From positions 5,675 through 69,674 of the forward strand of contig NZ_JAVVES010000004.1 of assembly GCF_032250955.1 (NCBI RefSeq): 64,000 bases of DNA. The letters run 5' to 3'. Both the position numbers and the translations under genes were made by a program. Shown in pieces: positions 46,601 through 54,726 of the stretch (positions are counted from its first letter, which is position 1; each line of letters starts with the position of its first letter). This DNA is from Sulfuriflexus sp032250955. GTDB taxonomy: Bacteria; Pseudomonadota; Gammaproteobacteria; AKS1. Under the pieces are notes generated by a model. The model was not told where the DNA came from. It saw only the letters and a list, made by a program, of their open reading frames with translations, and searched no databases.

Positions 46601-46829
46601 GCAAGCCAGCCATCGCTGTCTCTATAGGAAAGGTGATGCGTTGCTCTGATTCCAGTGGCGAATAACCCGGGGCCTCAGAATTGATCTGCACCTGAACGTT
46701 AGTGATATCCGGCACGGCATCAATGGCCAAACGGCTAAAGTTGTATATTCCCAGGGCCATAAGCCCGAGGGTGATCACCAATACCAGCCAACGGTGGGCC
46801 AGTGAGGCGGAAATGATACGATTCAACAT
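43677..46829 (-). CDS. czcA: Heavy-metal efflux RND transporter CzcA-type
   Basis: 1050 residues, the inner-membrane proton-driven pump of a tripartite efflux system. The 12-helix RND layout has two large periplasmic loops. The helix-4 motif reads DFGLIVDGAVIIVEN (about 395-409), the form of divalent-cation (Co/Zn/Cd) pumps; Cu/Ag pumps have a different motif here. It follows czcB after 11 bp. Regulation is not evident, as copRS lies 14 kb away. Divalent metals are the best guess, although the surrounding genes are for copper. Confidence 0.93.
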   Translation of the reverse strand: MLNRIISASLAHRWLVLVITLGLMALGIYNFSRLAIDAVPDITNVQVQINSEAPGYSPLESEQRITFPIETAMAGLPRLTETRSVSRYGLSQVTVVFEDGTDIYWARQLISERLIEVKERLPQGIEPAMGPIATGLGEIFMYTVAAREGSELTPMELRTVQDWIVRPQLRQTPGVVEVNTIGGYTKQFHVLPDPDKLLAHDLTLQDLMAALARNNLNTGAGYIERFGAQYLIRSPGQLANLDEIRGLAVAMRNGVPILLADVATVTLGHELRTGAATQNGKEVVLGTVFMLVGENSRVVSQATAARLEAIKPSLPEGVELTPLYDRTTLVDKTIATVQKNLVEGALLVIIVLLLLLGNWRAALITAAVIPAAMLMTITGMVESQVSANLMSLGALDFGLIVDGAVIIVENCLTRLAAYQRMHGSLPDLKERLRLVREATVEVVRPSVFGVLIILIAYLPIFALTGIEGKMFHPMAFTVVTALLAALVLSVTAVPAAVALFVSGKVKEHDNRLMAGLRRAYEPALYMALSNRWQVVMVAISLVVVSAIYAGRMGAEFVPNLDEGDMAVHALRIPGTSLSQAVAMQEALESRISEFPEVSHVFAKLGTAEVATDPMPPNVADTFVMLKPREQWPDPDKPKAQFVEELAAAARAIPGNNYEFTQPIQMRFNELISGVRSDLAVKVYGDDFDTLVELAEQVEKVLATVPGASDVRIEQATGLPTLMVMPDRERLARYGLNVTAVHETLRISMGGEKVGQVFEGDRRFDLVVRLPELLRTDLEHLSRLPIRLPEDSGDEVSGDADVMRVARVTPHSIPLGEVADISFTQGPNQISRENGKRRIVVTANVRDRDLGGFVADVQSAVGERVQLPAGYWLDYGGTFEQLISASKRLSVVVPLTLLIIFGLLFMAFNSIKDAALVFSGVPLALTGGVAALALRDLPLSISAGVGFIALSGVAVLNGVVMLSFIRDLRIQGMALEPAIVQGALRRLRPVLMTALVASLGFVPMALNVGTGAEVQRPLATVVIGGIVSSTLLTLLVLPALYRMVYRNAKDS

Positions 46830-46840
46830 CGTGCTACTCC

Positions 46841-48091
46841 TCAGTGGTCGTGACTGGCACCGGACTTTTCAATGTCCGCCTTGATTAGGTAACTATTACT
46901 CGTGACATATTCGGTGCCGGGTTTGAGTCCTCCAAGTACCTCAGCCCACTCGTCATTTTGACGACCAAGCTTCAGCATACGTACTTCGTAGGTATCTCCA
47001 ATGCGGGCAAATACAACCTGGAAATCGCGAAAGCCCTGAATAGCTGACTGACGTACAGCCAATGCGACAGGGTGTTCAGCTACTGTTAACTGTCCGCGAA
47101 CGAATTGACCGGGACGCAGTTGACCATTAACGTTGTCCAACACCACTCGTGCCTGCACACTCTGGCTGGCATGAGCCGCCAGTGGTGATACCCACTCGAT
47201 GCTGCCGGTGATACTTTTCCCATCAAGTGTTTCAATGGTTACATCCTGTCCCGGTTTAACCCGCGACATATCACGGCTGAACACATCCAGCTCTACCCAT
47301 ACCTGAGATAGCCCGGCGACTACAAATAGGGGACTATCACCCGTTATTGAGCCAACCTGAACATCACGGCGCAGAATCAAACCATCAATAGGTGCTTTAA
47401 CCGAATAAACCTGAAGACTTTCGTTACTCTGCACCGTAGCCAGCACATCACCCTTCTTGACCCGTTCGCCAAGATTACGATTAACACGTTGTACAACGCC
47501 GTTAAAACGAGCGCGTACCTGAGCCATGCGTGTTGGGTCAACCTGTACACGCCCGGTGAGTGACAGGGTTTCCGTCAGCACTGCCGCCCCAGCAGGCTCT
47601 GTTTCAACACCTGCCTGTTTGGCCATAACCCCGGGGATTACTGTGCGGCCTTCATAACTCGAAAACTTCCATTGATATGACTTATCCTTGTATCTTGCGA
47701 CGATAGATACATCAAAAGAATGTGGTTCGGCGACCTCAGGCTGACCGCGCTGATACTCCATTAGCGGTTCAAAGGTAAATCGATCAACCTGACCGTCCAG
47801 GCGAGTCAGCTCAACCTGCAGGTCAATTGCATCAGGTGCCAGGGCCTTACCGCCATTGTAGGCATAGACATGAAACTCTGGAGGGACACCTGTCTCGTAC
47901 AAGGTCAACTCGATAGCGAAATCATTTTTTGTAAAAAGCTTGCCGCCGTGAGGACCTTTGGGGATCTCTACAACAGAATCCTGGTGCAATTCTTCTGCAT
48001 GATCATACGAATCGGTGTTATTTATTATTAGCCAGATGCTAATAGCGGCAGCACTCACTACCAGCAGGGTAAGAAAGTTATTGCGGTTCAT
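46841..48091 (-). CDS. czcB: RND efflux periplasmic adaptor CzcB-type
   Basis: 416 residues with an N-terminal membrane anchor (about 7-25). A CzcB-specific N-terminal domain follows (PKGPHGGKLFTKNDFAIELTLYETGVPPEFHVYAY, about 44-78), then barrel-sandwich and beta-barrel domains (LTGRVQVDPTRMAQVRARFNGVV ... VKAPIDGLILRRDVQVGS). The C-terminus ends in His-Asp-His. The adaptor joins CzcA to the outer-membrane channel and may bind metal. Its start overlaps the czcC stop by 4 bases, and czcA follows after 11 bp, so this is the middle gene of czcCBA. Confidence 0.93.
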   Translation of the reverse strand: MNRNNFLTLLVVSAAAISIWLIINNTDSYDHAEELHQDSVVEIPKGPHGGKLFTKNDFAIELTLYETGVPPEFHVYAYNGGKALAPDAIDLQVELTRLDGQVDRFTFEPLMEYQRGQPEVAEPHSFDVSIVARYKDKSYQWKFSSYEGRTVIPGVMAKQAGVETEPAGAAVLTETLSLTGRVQVDPTRMAQVRARFNGVVQRVNRNLGERVKKGDVLATVQSNESLQVYSVKAPIDGLILRRDVQVGSITGDSPLFVVAGLSQVWVELDVFSRDMSRVKPGQDVTIETLDGKSITGSIEWVSPLAAHASQSVQARVVLDNVNGQLRPGQFVRGQLTVAEHPVALAVRQSAIQGFRDFQVVFARIGDTYEVRMLKLGRQNDEWAEVLGGLKPGTEYVTSNSYLIKADIEKSGASHDH

Positions 48092-49347
48092 GGGTTAACT
48101 CCGGTAGCAGGTGTAGCGCCAATAAGGCGAATGATTTCAATTCCGATCATGTGATGTTCAGTAGCTGCGGACAGAATCTCGCGACGCGCTTCCAGCAATA
48201 TTTCCTGCGCTGAGGTTAATTCCCACAATGAGTAACGACCGGCGGTATAACCCCGGCTGTAATCGGCCAACGCCTTTTCAGCAGCCGGAATAATACGTTG
48301 TTGATAAACAATTAGTCGGTCACGGGCATGCAGCAATTCCTGGTGAAGTTCAAAAAGCGTAGCACGTAAGGCCATATGCTGTTGTTGAGCCAAATATGGC
48401 TCTCGTTGTTGTAAATTTTCAGCTTCAGATACATAAGGTCGTGCGCGTCCACCACTACCCAGGGGCATGCTCATGGACAGGGTGAGCCCAAGGTTGTCAC
48501 TGGCATTGAAATGACGCATGCCAACCTTAATATCCACATCGCTGTTACGTTTGGAGCGAGCCAATTGTAGCCGCGCATTGGCCAGGCGCTCTGCAGTGGC
48601 TAGACGTGCCAGTACCGGATTTTGTTCAATGCGTTGTTCCAGTGTCGCGTAATCTGGCTCATCATGAAGTCGAAAAAGATCAGCCTGCGCACTACTAAAA
48701 CCGGGCTCCAACTCCCCCCAAAGCACAGATAACTGCCGACGGCCATTGGCAAGTAAATGCTCTGTTTCCTCCCGGGCCAGCTCTGCTTTTGCCAGATTAA
48801 TTTGTGCCCGGCTACGTTCCGCCTCTGGCGCCTTGCCTATCTCGTAGCGTCTCTCTACCGCCTGCAAGGTACGCTGCATCAACGTAACCTGCTCTTCACT
48901 CAGGTCTCGTTCACCTTGTACCCGGACAATATCGAGAAAACGTCTCGCCGCATTGCTAAGCAAGTCCAGACGCCGTGCATCTTGCTCATGGTGCAATACA
49001 CCGAGTTCGAAGCGAGCAACTTCACCACGCAAGTGAGCCTTGTTTCCCAGCTCCAGCACACGTCCCAGACTAAGCGTGGTTTCCAGGTTTCTGCTACCAC
49101 TAACCCCGTTGCCGCCGGCCAGATTTTCAAACTCGACACCCAACTCCCATGGTGAAGTTAGACTCCGTTGCCTAACGCGGTCGGCTGCCGCATTGCTATC
49201 AAAATCAGCAGCCTGTAACTGTGGATTGTTTTCCAGAACCATCGCAATGGCTTGGCTCATTGTTAATGGCTTTTCCGCCGTCATGTTTGGGGCGGCTGTA
49301 GCAGATACCACCCAGATCAGGGCACAAGCCCCTAACAATAATCGCAT
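48088..49347 (-). CDS. czcC: Outer-membrane efflux channel CzcC-type (TolC family)
   Basis: 419 residues with a signal peptide (about 1-18, SATAA) and two TolC-type repeats of long helices (MSQAIAMVLENNPQLQAADFDSNAA ... ADYSRGYTAGRYSLWELTSAQEILLEAR). The conserved pattern Y..G..S..E....  near the C-terminus is typical of CzcC. It is the first gene of czcCBA, and its end overlaps czcB by 4 bases. A His-rich membrane-protein gene lies 119 bp upstream on the same strand. Confidence 0.9.
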   Translation of the reverse strand: MRLLLGACALIWVVSATAAPNMTAEKPLTMSQAIAMVLENNPQLQAADFDSNAAADRVRQRSLTSPWELGVEFENLAGGNGVSGSRNLETTLSLGRVLELGNKAHLRGEVARFELGVLHHEQDARRLDLLSNAARRFLDIVRVQGERDLSEEQVTLMQRTLQAVERRYEIGKAPEAERSRAQINLAKAELAREETEHLLANGRRQLSVLWGELEPGFSSAQADLFRLHDEPDYATLEQRIEQNPVLARLATAERLANARLQLARSKRNSDVDIKVGMRHFNASDNLGLTLSMSMPLGSGGRARPYVSEAENLQQREPYLAQQQHMALRATLFELHQELLHARDRLIVYQQRIIPAAEKALADYSRGYTAGRYSLWELTSAQEILLEARREILSAATEHHMIGIEIIRLIGATPATGVNP

Positions 49348-49466
49348 GGATACACTTCCTTAGACCGTCAGTCGGCCCAATTAATAAGTGAACAAACGGC
49401 ACCGACACAACTGCTGGTGTTCAACAGATGTTCCCGGTCAGTACCGAAGAATCAGAGAGATGTTTG

Positions 49467-49889
49467 TCAGGATTGCGGCGGGGCGCGTAGAAGAGGTGTG
49501 CTAAAGGGGATTAATGGCGGACGAGTTTTACCCGGTGTTGGACGTGGCAAGCGCTTGTTACGCGTATCAAGCGTAATCAGTAATGAGATGAAAAGCAGTA
49601 ATGCAAGAACAGGAAACTGCAGTTTGTAGGACTTAATCGTGATATCAGAAGAATGTTCAATGGTATGTCTTTCATCATGATCATCAGGATGCTCATCTAA
49701 AGCATTAGCACCTGAATAAAAATGCGTATCCAGAACGTGCGTCGTTGCAGGCATACCTGCGTCATTCATTGTGTCAGTATGATGCAAGTGATAATGGTAT
49801 GGAAACAACACCAATGACAGAAAGGCCAGCATCAGTAACCAGCTGAATGCTTTCTTTGGGGTAGTCATGCTGCGCAGTGTAAGGTTCAT
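49467..49889 (-). CDS. His-rich small membrane protein upstream of czcC
   Basis: 140 residues with an N-terminal hydrophobic segment (AFSWLLMLAFLSLVLFP, about 14-30), a His/Asp-rich periplasmic stretch (YHYHLHHTDTMND ... DEHPDDHDERHTIEHSSD, about 31-82), a second hydrophobic segment (FPVLALLLFISLLITL, about 92-107), and a basic, proline-rich tail. The position before czcCBA resembles CzcI-type genes, but I cannot confirm homology. A second ATG at 49868 is an alternative start, and neither has a clear ribosome-binding site. A metal-binding or regulatory role is inferred from the histidines. Confidence 0.55.
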   Translation of the reverse strand: MNLTLRSMTTPKKAFSWLLMLAFLSLVLFPYHYHLHHTDTMNDAGMPATTHVLDTHFYSGANALDEHPDDHDERHTIEHSSDITIKSYKLQFPVLALLLFISLLITLDTRNKRLPRPTPGKTRPPLIPFSTPLLRAPPQS

Positions 49890-50010
49890 CGTTAATTATG
49901 GTTAAAATTCCAGTAAAAGGAGATTAAGTGACAGAGCAGGACTATGTCAATCCCCCGAGTAGATAGAATCTAAGACTCAAACTAATCAGGAAGGTTCCTA
50001 CTATGTTTTA

Positions 50011-50266
50011 CATATTTTCGTCATCCGTGGTGAGAGCGTTCAAAATGCTGTGTCAGCGAAACTGTCTAAATATCCAGCACGTTATCTATCCGGCCTTCGA
50101 AATATATCACTAGTTCCGATAACGTTAACCTCACTACTGTCCCACATATCAACCAGGGCAATATCATTAATGTTATAGCGTCGCGAGCTGGTATCCAGTA
50201 AGCAACTGATTAAGCAATGCAATCAAGCATTAAGGTTCCGGCCAACGCAGGTATGACGAAAATATG
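50011..50266. repeat. 256-bp stretch bounded by a 14-bp inverted repeat
   Basis: CATATTTTCGTCAT (50011-50024) and its exact reverse complement ATGACGAAAATATG (50253-50266) bound a noncoding stretch in the 458-bp gap 49890-50347. It holds no convincing gene. Just beyond the right end lies GGGACAGC (50266-50273), the reverse complement of GCTGTCCC near the IS4 gene end at the right edge. It may be a MITE-like or decayed IS fragment. I see no clear target duplication. Confidence 0.35.
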
Positions 50267-50347
50267 GGACAGCAAACGACTTATGGGTGAACCCGTTATT
50301 ACAGATAACGTACATCATTATTCTCCTCCTGGTTTAGGTCCATGTTT

Positions 50348-51694
50348 TCATTCTGATTTATGATCATGATGCGCATGGGTTTCTGCCGCTGCCCGACGGC
50401 CGAGAAAAACACCTTCAAAAACCAGTATCAGTACCATGGCAGCACCAGCCACGCCGACAACCAAGAAATCCGAAGCCAGCTTGTACCAGACAAACCCTGC
50501 GAGCACGACGAAATCCAGCACAATGGCTGTGATGAGGACCCATATCCTGGCCCCAATCTCTTTGCGTAAATAGCGCAGTACGCCCCAGTGAACGGCGATA
50601 TCCATGACCAGGTAGAAAATGATGCCTAGCGCCGCAATTCGCGTCAGATCAAAAAACGCCGTCAATGCCAGACCCAGTAGCACGGTGTAAACCAGAGTGT
50701 GCTTTTGAATAGTGCCTGGCATGCCGAAATGACTGTGGGGCACCAGTTTCATTTCCGTGAGCATGGCAAGCATTCTTGATACCGCAAAAATGCTGGCAAT
50801 GATTCCGCCAGCTGTAGCCATCATTGCCAAAATCACTGTAAACCAAAGGCCATACTCTCCCAATGCCGGCTTTGCGGCTGCGGCCAACGAATAATCTCGC
50901 GTGGCGACAATCTCACTGAGTGACAGGTTACTGGCAACCGCTAAGCCTACCAGGGTATATATGACCACGCACAATGCAATTGAAATCGTAATGGCCCGAC
51001 CAACGTTGCGATGGGGGTCCTTAAGCTCCGATCCACTATTGGTAATTGTAGTAAAGCCTTTAAACGCGAGAATGCCCAGCGCCGTGGCAGCAAGAAAGCC
51101 GGTGGTCGTTGACTCGGGGGTTGGTTGTGTGAAATCCACCGCGAGGCTGTCTGCCAGCCATACACCAACCACGCCAAAAAGAATAATGCCACTGATTTTC
51201 AGAAAGCCAATGAATGAGGCTACCCCTTCAATCAGGCGGTTCCCGGACAAATTAATAACGAAGGCCACGAGCAACAGGCCAACACCCAGCCCCGGAACGA
51301 GTATGCTATGATCGCCCGCTTCAATAAGCTGAACTGTGTATGATCCGAACGTGCGGGCCAGGAAACTCTGAGCAATCACCATGGAAAAATACATTAGCAA
51401 TGCATTAAAAGCAGTCGCTAGGGAGCTACCATAAGCCTTGTAGAGATACATGCCGATACCACCTGCCGATGGAAAGGCGTTAGACATCTTCACGTATGAG
51501 TAAGCGCTGAATGAAACGATCAATGCAGCCGAAAGAAATGCCAAAGGGAACAGCACCCCGGTCATCTGGGCCATCTGACCGGTCAACGCGAATATCCCGG
51601 CACCGATCATTACACCCGTGCCCAGGGACACAGCCCCAATCAGGGTCAAGCTATTAGCCTGATATTTCGTGGTTCGGTCCTGCGGGTCTTTCAC
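50348..51694 (-). CDS. APC-family amino acid/polyamine permease with a His-rich tail
   Basis: 448 residues with about 12 membrane helices. The first helix has the family motif GAVSLGTGVMIGAGIFALTGQ (about 19-39), and FKGFTTITNSGSELKDPHRNVGRAI is near 212-236. The C-terminus ends AETHAHHDHKSE, a histidine-rich tail unusual for such permeases. The substrate is unknown. Its place between czcCBA and the copper ATPase suggests a role in metal-related transport or stress, or a passenger gene. It is the only transporter here without a known metal link. Confidence 0.85.
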   Translation of the reverse strand: MKDPQDRTTKYQANSLTLIGAVSLGTGVMIGAGIFALTGQMAQMTGVLFPLAFLSAALIVSFSAYSYVKMSNAFPSAGGIGMYLYKAYGSSLATAFNALLMYFSMVIAQSFLARTFGSYTVQLIEAGDHSILVPGLGVGLLLVAFVINLSGNRLIEGVASFIGFLKISGIILFGVVGVWLADSLAVDFTQPTPESTTTGFLAATALGILAFKGFTTITNSGSELKDPHRNVGRAITISIALCVVIYTLVGLAVASNLSLSEIVATRDYSLAAAAKPALGEYGLWFTVILAMMATAGGIIASIFAVSRMLAMLTEMKLVPHSHFGMPGTIQKHTLVYTVLLGLALTAFFDLTRIAALGIIFYLVMDIAVHWGVLRYLRKEIGARIWVLITAIVLDFVVLAGFVWYKLASDFLVVGVAGAAMVLILVFEGVFLGRRAAAETHAHHDHKSE

Positions 51695-51711
51695 TATATC
51701 GCCTATGTTGC

Positions 51712-51837
51712 CTAACTTGTTAATCGGTGTGTTAGTTCTCTCTTTTTACCAGCTTTACGCAATTGACACAGAATTTCTAACGCTCCAACATTAAATGCCA
51801 CTATTATCCACGTGCAACCGGCATGCTCTTTTGCCAT
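51712..51837 (-). CDS. Possible 41-residue small protein
   Basis: From ATG 51837 the frame encodes MAKEHAGCTWIIVAFNV and continues to a TAG at 51714-51712. It has one hydrophobic segment (CTWIIVAFNVGALEIL) and a basic tail. A weak AAGAG lies about 8 bases upstream. It fills the 181-bp gap between the SHOCT and permease genes. It could be chance, as there is no homologue I recall. Confidence 0.25.
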   Translation of the reverse strand: MAKEHAGCTWIIVAFNVGALEILCQLRKAGKKRELTHRLTS

Positions 51838-51875
51838 TATTCACTCTTTTTTCTGATTACCTTCAGCTATAAATA

Positions 51876-52106
51876 TCATGATTCCAGTTCCTTGCGTCGC
51901 CGATCAAACTCTTCTTCATCTATTTCGCCACGCGCATAACGCTTCTTTAATATCTCCATTGGTGACTCATCTTGCGTGGGTTTACTACCACTGCCACCCG
52001 TATTACTCATCGCCTTAACAACTACAACGAGAATAACAATCAACAATATCCAGAAGATCCACATAAAGCTTCCGCCAAAAAACATTCCTCCACTACTGTC
52101 CATCAT
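51876..52106 (-). CDS. Small membrane protein with a SHOCT domain
   Basis: 76 residues with one membrane helix (about 12-33, SFMWIFWILLIVILVVVV). The C-terminal SHOCT motif PMEILKKRYARGEIDEEEFDRRRKEL (about 49-74) follows. SHOCT proteins are small, widespread, and of unclear role; they are common in metal islands beside copper ATPases. It follows the ATPase gene by 18 bp on the same strand, so it is probably part of that transcript. Confidence 0.85.
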   Translation of the reverse strand: MMDSSGGMFFGGSFMWIFWILLIVILVVVVKAMSNTGGSGSKPTQDESPMEILKKRYARGEIDEEEFDRRRKELES

Positions 52107-52124
52107 AATTTACCTCACTATTAT

Positions 52125-54443
52125 CTAGAGTTTGACACTACGTAAACGCAATGCATTGGTTATTACTGATACTGAACTGAAACTCATTGCCGCCGCCGCG
52201 ATCATCGGGGATAGCAACAAGCCAAAGAATGGGTAAAGCACACCTGCAGCAATCGGCACACCTGCTGAGTTGTAAACAAAAGCAAAAAACAGGTTCTGAC
52301 GTATATTGCGCATAGTGGCACGCGAAAGGCGGCGTGCCCTGACTATCCCACGCAGATCGCCTTTGACCAATGTTATGCCCGCACTTTCCATGGCGACGTC
52401 AGTACCGGTGCCCATTGCGATACCTACCTGAGCCTGTGCAAGTGCCGGTGCATCATTAATACCATCACCTGCCATGGCTACCACTCTGCCATCGGCCTGG
52501 AGTTGCTTGATGATCTCGGCCTTCCGTTCAGGTAGAACTTCAGCATGTACCTGATCGATATCGAGCTTACCAGCTACCGCCTCAGCCGTTTTCTGACTGT
52601 CTCCTGTCAGCATGACGATCTTGATACCTTCGTTATGAAGATCACGAATGGCTTCAGCAGTTGTATTCTTAATGGGGTCCGCTACGCCAATCAAACCGGC
52701 TGCACTGCCATCGATGGACAAAAACATGACAGTCTGGCCATCTGCCCGTTGGCTGTCTGCCAACGTCGGCAGGTCCCCAACCTCTATACCCAGGCTCTCC
52801 AGCAGTTTGAGATTCCCCAGCGCTACAATGTGACCATCAACCTTGCCCATTACTCCCTTCCCCGTCACTGACTGAAAGTCATCTGTCGGAAATAGATCAA
52901 CACCCCTATCATCCGCACCGCGAACAATAGCCTCTGCCAGTGGGTGCTCACTGGCCCGTTCCAGACTGGCGGCCAGAGCCAAGGCCTGCTGCTCATCAAA
53001 ATCGCCTGTGGTGGTAACGGCGACCAGTTTCGGCTTGCCCTCGGTCAGGGTTCCGGTTTTATCAACCACCAGAGTATCAACCTTTTCCATAATCTCGAGA
53101 GATTCAGCATTCTTGATTAACACTCCTTCAAGCGCGCCTCGACCGGTACCAACCATAATCGAAATAGGCGTTGCCAGGCCAAGCGCACAGGGGCAGGCAA
53201 TAATCAATACAGCAACCGCATTAACCACTGCATAAGCCAGTGCCGGTTCAGGCCCCCACAACCACCAGACGAAAAATGATACAGCGGCAATCAGTACCAC
53301 AACGGGTACAAAAAAGCCTGCGACCGTGTCGGCCAGCTTCTGAATTGGCGCACGCGAACGTTGCGCTTCAGCCACCATATTAACTATCTGCGCCAGCAGG
53401 GTATCCGCGCCCACCTTTTCGGCACGCATCAGTAGACTGCCTGTGCCATTAATCGTCGCACCAATCAGCCGGTCATCGACCGTTTTTTCCACCGGAACAG
53501 GCTCACCCGTCACCATAGATTCATCGACATTACTCGTACCGTCAATCGTTATTCCATCAACCGGCACTTTCTCTCCAGGCCGGATACGCAATACATCACC
53601 AGGATGAACCTGATCCAGCGGGAGATCCTCTTCAGTACCGTCCTCGCGAACAATACGTGCTGTATTAGGTGCCAGACCAAGCAACAATTTGATAGCCGCA
53701 TTCGTGCGTGAGCGGGCTCGCAATTCAAGCACCTGTCCTAACAGAACCAGCACGGTAATCACCGCGGCCGCTTCAAAATAAACAGCGACGGTACCGCCCT
53801 CATGCAGCATATCAGGGGGAAATATCTGTGGTGCCAACAAAGCAACTACGCTGTAGATCCAGGCGACCGATACACCAAGCCCGATCAGGGTAAACATGTT
53901 CAGGTTCCAGGTCCTGACAGAATCGACGCCCCGTACAAAAAATGGCCAGCCACCCCACAACACAACCGGTGTCGCGAGGAAAAATTCAATCCACTGCACA
54001 GTTTTAAATGACAAGCCTTCCGGTAACCAGCCCGGTACTAAATCCGCGATCATTGCCAGAATAAAAACAGGGATCGCCAGAATCAAACCTACCCAGAAGC
54101 GACGACTCATATCGACAAGCTCTGAGTTATCTTCTTCGGCCTCTACGGTACGAGGTTCAAGTGCCATTCCACACTTTGGACAAGCCCCCGGACCTTCCTG
54201 CACGATTTCAGGGTGCATAGGGCAGGTAAACAATACCCCCTCATGGGCATCAATTTTTTCCTGACTGGCTGAAGCCTTTTTCAGATACGTTTCCGGACTT
54301 GCCTCAAATTTATGCAGACAATGTGTACTACAAAAAAACCAGTCTTTTCCTTCATAGCTGGTGTGATGTTCCGATGCTTCGGTAACATTCATTCCACAAA
54401 CCGGGTCATGCAATTTATTATTCTTTTTTATGTTCCCTGTCAT
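52125..54443 (-). CDS. Cu+-type P1B ATPase with YHS and zinc-ribbon N-terminus
   Basis: 772 residues. It has a YHS domain (HDPVCGMNVTEASEHHTS ... FFCSTHCLHKF, about 12-50) and a heavy-metal-binding ribbon (YTCPMHPEI ... CPKCGMAL, about 74-98) in place of an HMA domain. Then come eight membrane helices with the CPC motif Cys417-Pro-Cys419, phosphorylation site Asp461 (DKTGTLTEG), and GDGINDAPAL near 680. The CPC form is typical of Cu+ or Ag+ exporters. It lies upstream of the SHOCT gene and downstream of the thioredoxin-like gene. Confidence 0.93.
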   Translation of the reverse strand: MTGNIKKNNKLHDPVCGMNVTEASEHHTSYEGKDWFFCSTHCLHKFEASPETYLKKASASQEKIDAHEGVLFTCPMHPEIVQEGPGACPKCGMALEPRTVEAEEDNSELVDMSRRFWVGLILAIPVFILAMIADLVPGWLPEGLSFKTVQWIEFFLATPVVLWGGWPFFVRGVDSVRTWNLNMFTLIGLGVSVAWIYSVVALLAPQIFPPDMLHEGGTVAVYFEAAAVITVLVLLGQVLELRARSRTNAAIKLLLGLAPNTARIVREDGTEEDLPLDQVHPGDVLRIRPGEKVPVDGITIDGTSNVDESMVTGEPVPVEKTVDDRLIGATINGTGSLLMRAEKVGADTLLAQIVNMVAEAQRSRAPIQKLADTVAGFFVPVVVLIAAVSFFVWWLWGPEPALAYAVVNAVAVLIIACPCALGLATPISIMVGTGRGALEGVLIKNAESLEIMEKVDTLVVDKTGTLTEGKPKLVAVTTTGDFDEQQALALAASLERASEHPLAEAIVRGADDRGVDLFPTDDFQSVTGKGVMGKVDGHIVALGNLKLLESLGIEVGDLPTLADSQRADGQTVMFLSIDGSAAGLIGVADPIKNTTAEAIRDLHNEGIKIVMLTGDSQKTAEAVAGKLDIDQVHAEVLPERKAEIIKQLQADGRVVAMAGDGINDAPALAQAQVGIAMGTGTDVAMESAGITLVKGDLRGIVRARRLSRATMRNIRQNLFFAFVYNSAGVPIAAGVLYPFFGLLLSPMIAAAAMSFSSVSVITNALRLRSVKL

Positions 54444-54460
54444 GTCCTTGTGCTCCTGGT

Positions 54461-54685
54461 TTAATAGTTAAAATACTCTCGGAGTTTGTGTTCTGTGGGT
54501 TGCCGCCGATAAATGACTTTACCATCAACTATCAAATTTGGCGAATGTCTAATATCCAGCTTCTGGCACAAATCCATTTCATCTTCCGCATAAGCCACGC
54601 GATGCCCGATACCGAGGTTATCTATTTCTTTAGACAAATTCGCACAATGGCTGCAATCTCGGGTTGCAATAATCATTACTTCCAT
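54461..54685 (-). CDS. Thioredoxin/glutaredoxin-like protein
   Basis: 74 residues from ATG 54685. AAAGGAG lies directly against an in-frame ATG at 54691, so the second ATG, six bases further, is better spaced. The active-site motif is CSHC (Cys11 and Cys14), with DIRHSPNLIVDGKVIYRR ahead of a C-terminal helix, a minimal thioredoxin fold with a cis-Pro-like SPN. It ends 17 bp before the ATPase gene. A role in reducing the ATPase or a metal site is an inference. Confidence 0.75.
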   Translation of the reverse strand: MEVMIIATRDCSHCANLSKEIDNLGIGHRVAYAEDEMDLCQKLDIRHSPNLIVDGKVIYRRQPTEHKLREYFNY

Positions 54686-54726
54686 TCTCATCTCCTTTAT
54701 TGTTGGCTAACGAACAAGTTCAGCAG

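Noticed and set aside
49890..50347. A missed gene in this 458-bp gap
   Set aside because: No convincing frame on either strand. The only structure seen is the 14-bp inverted repeat at its centre.
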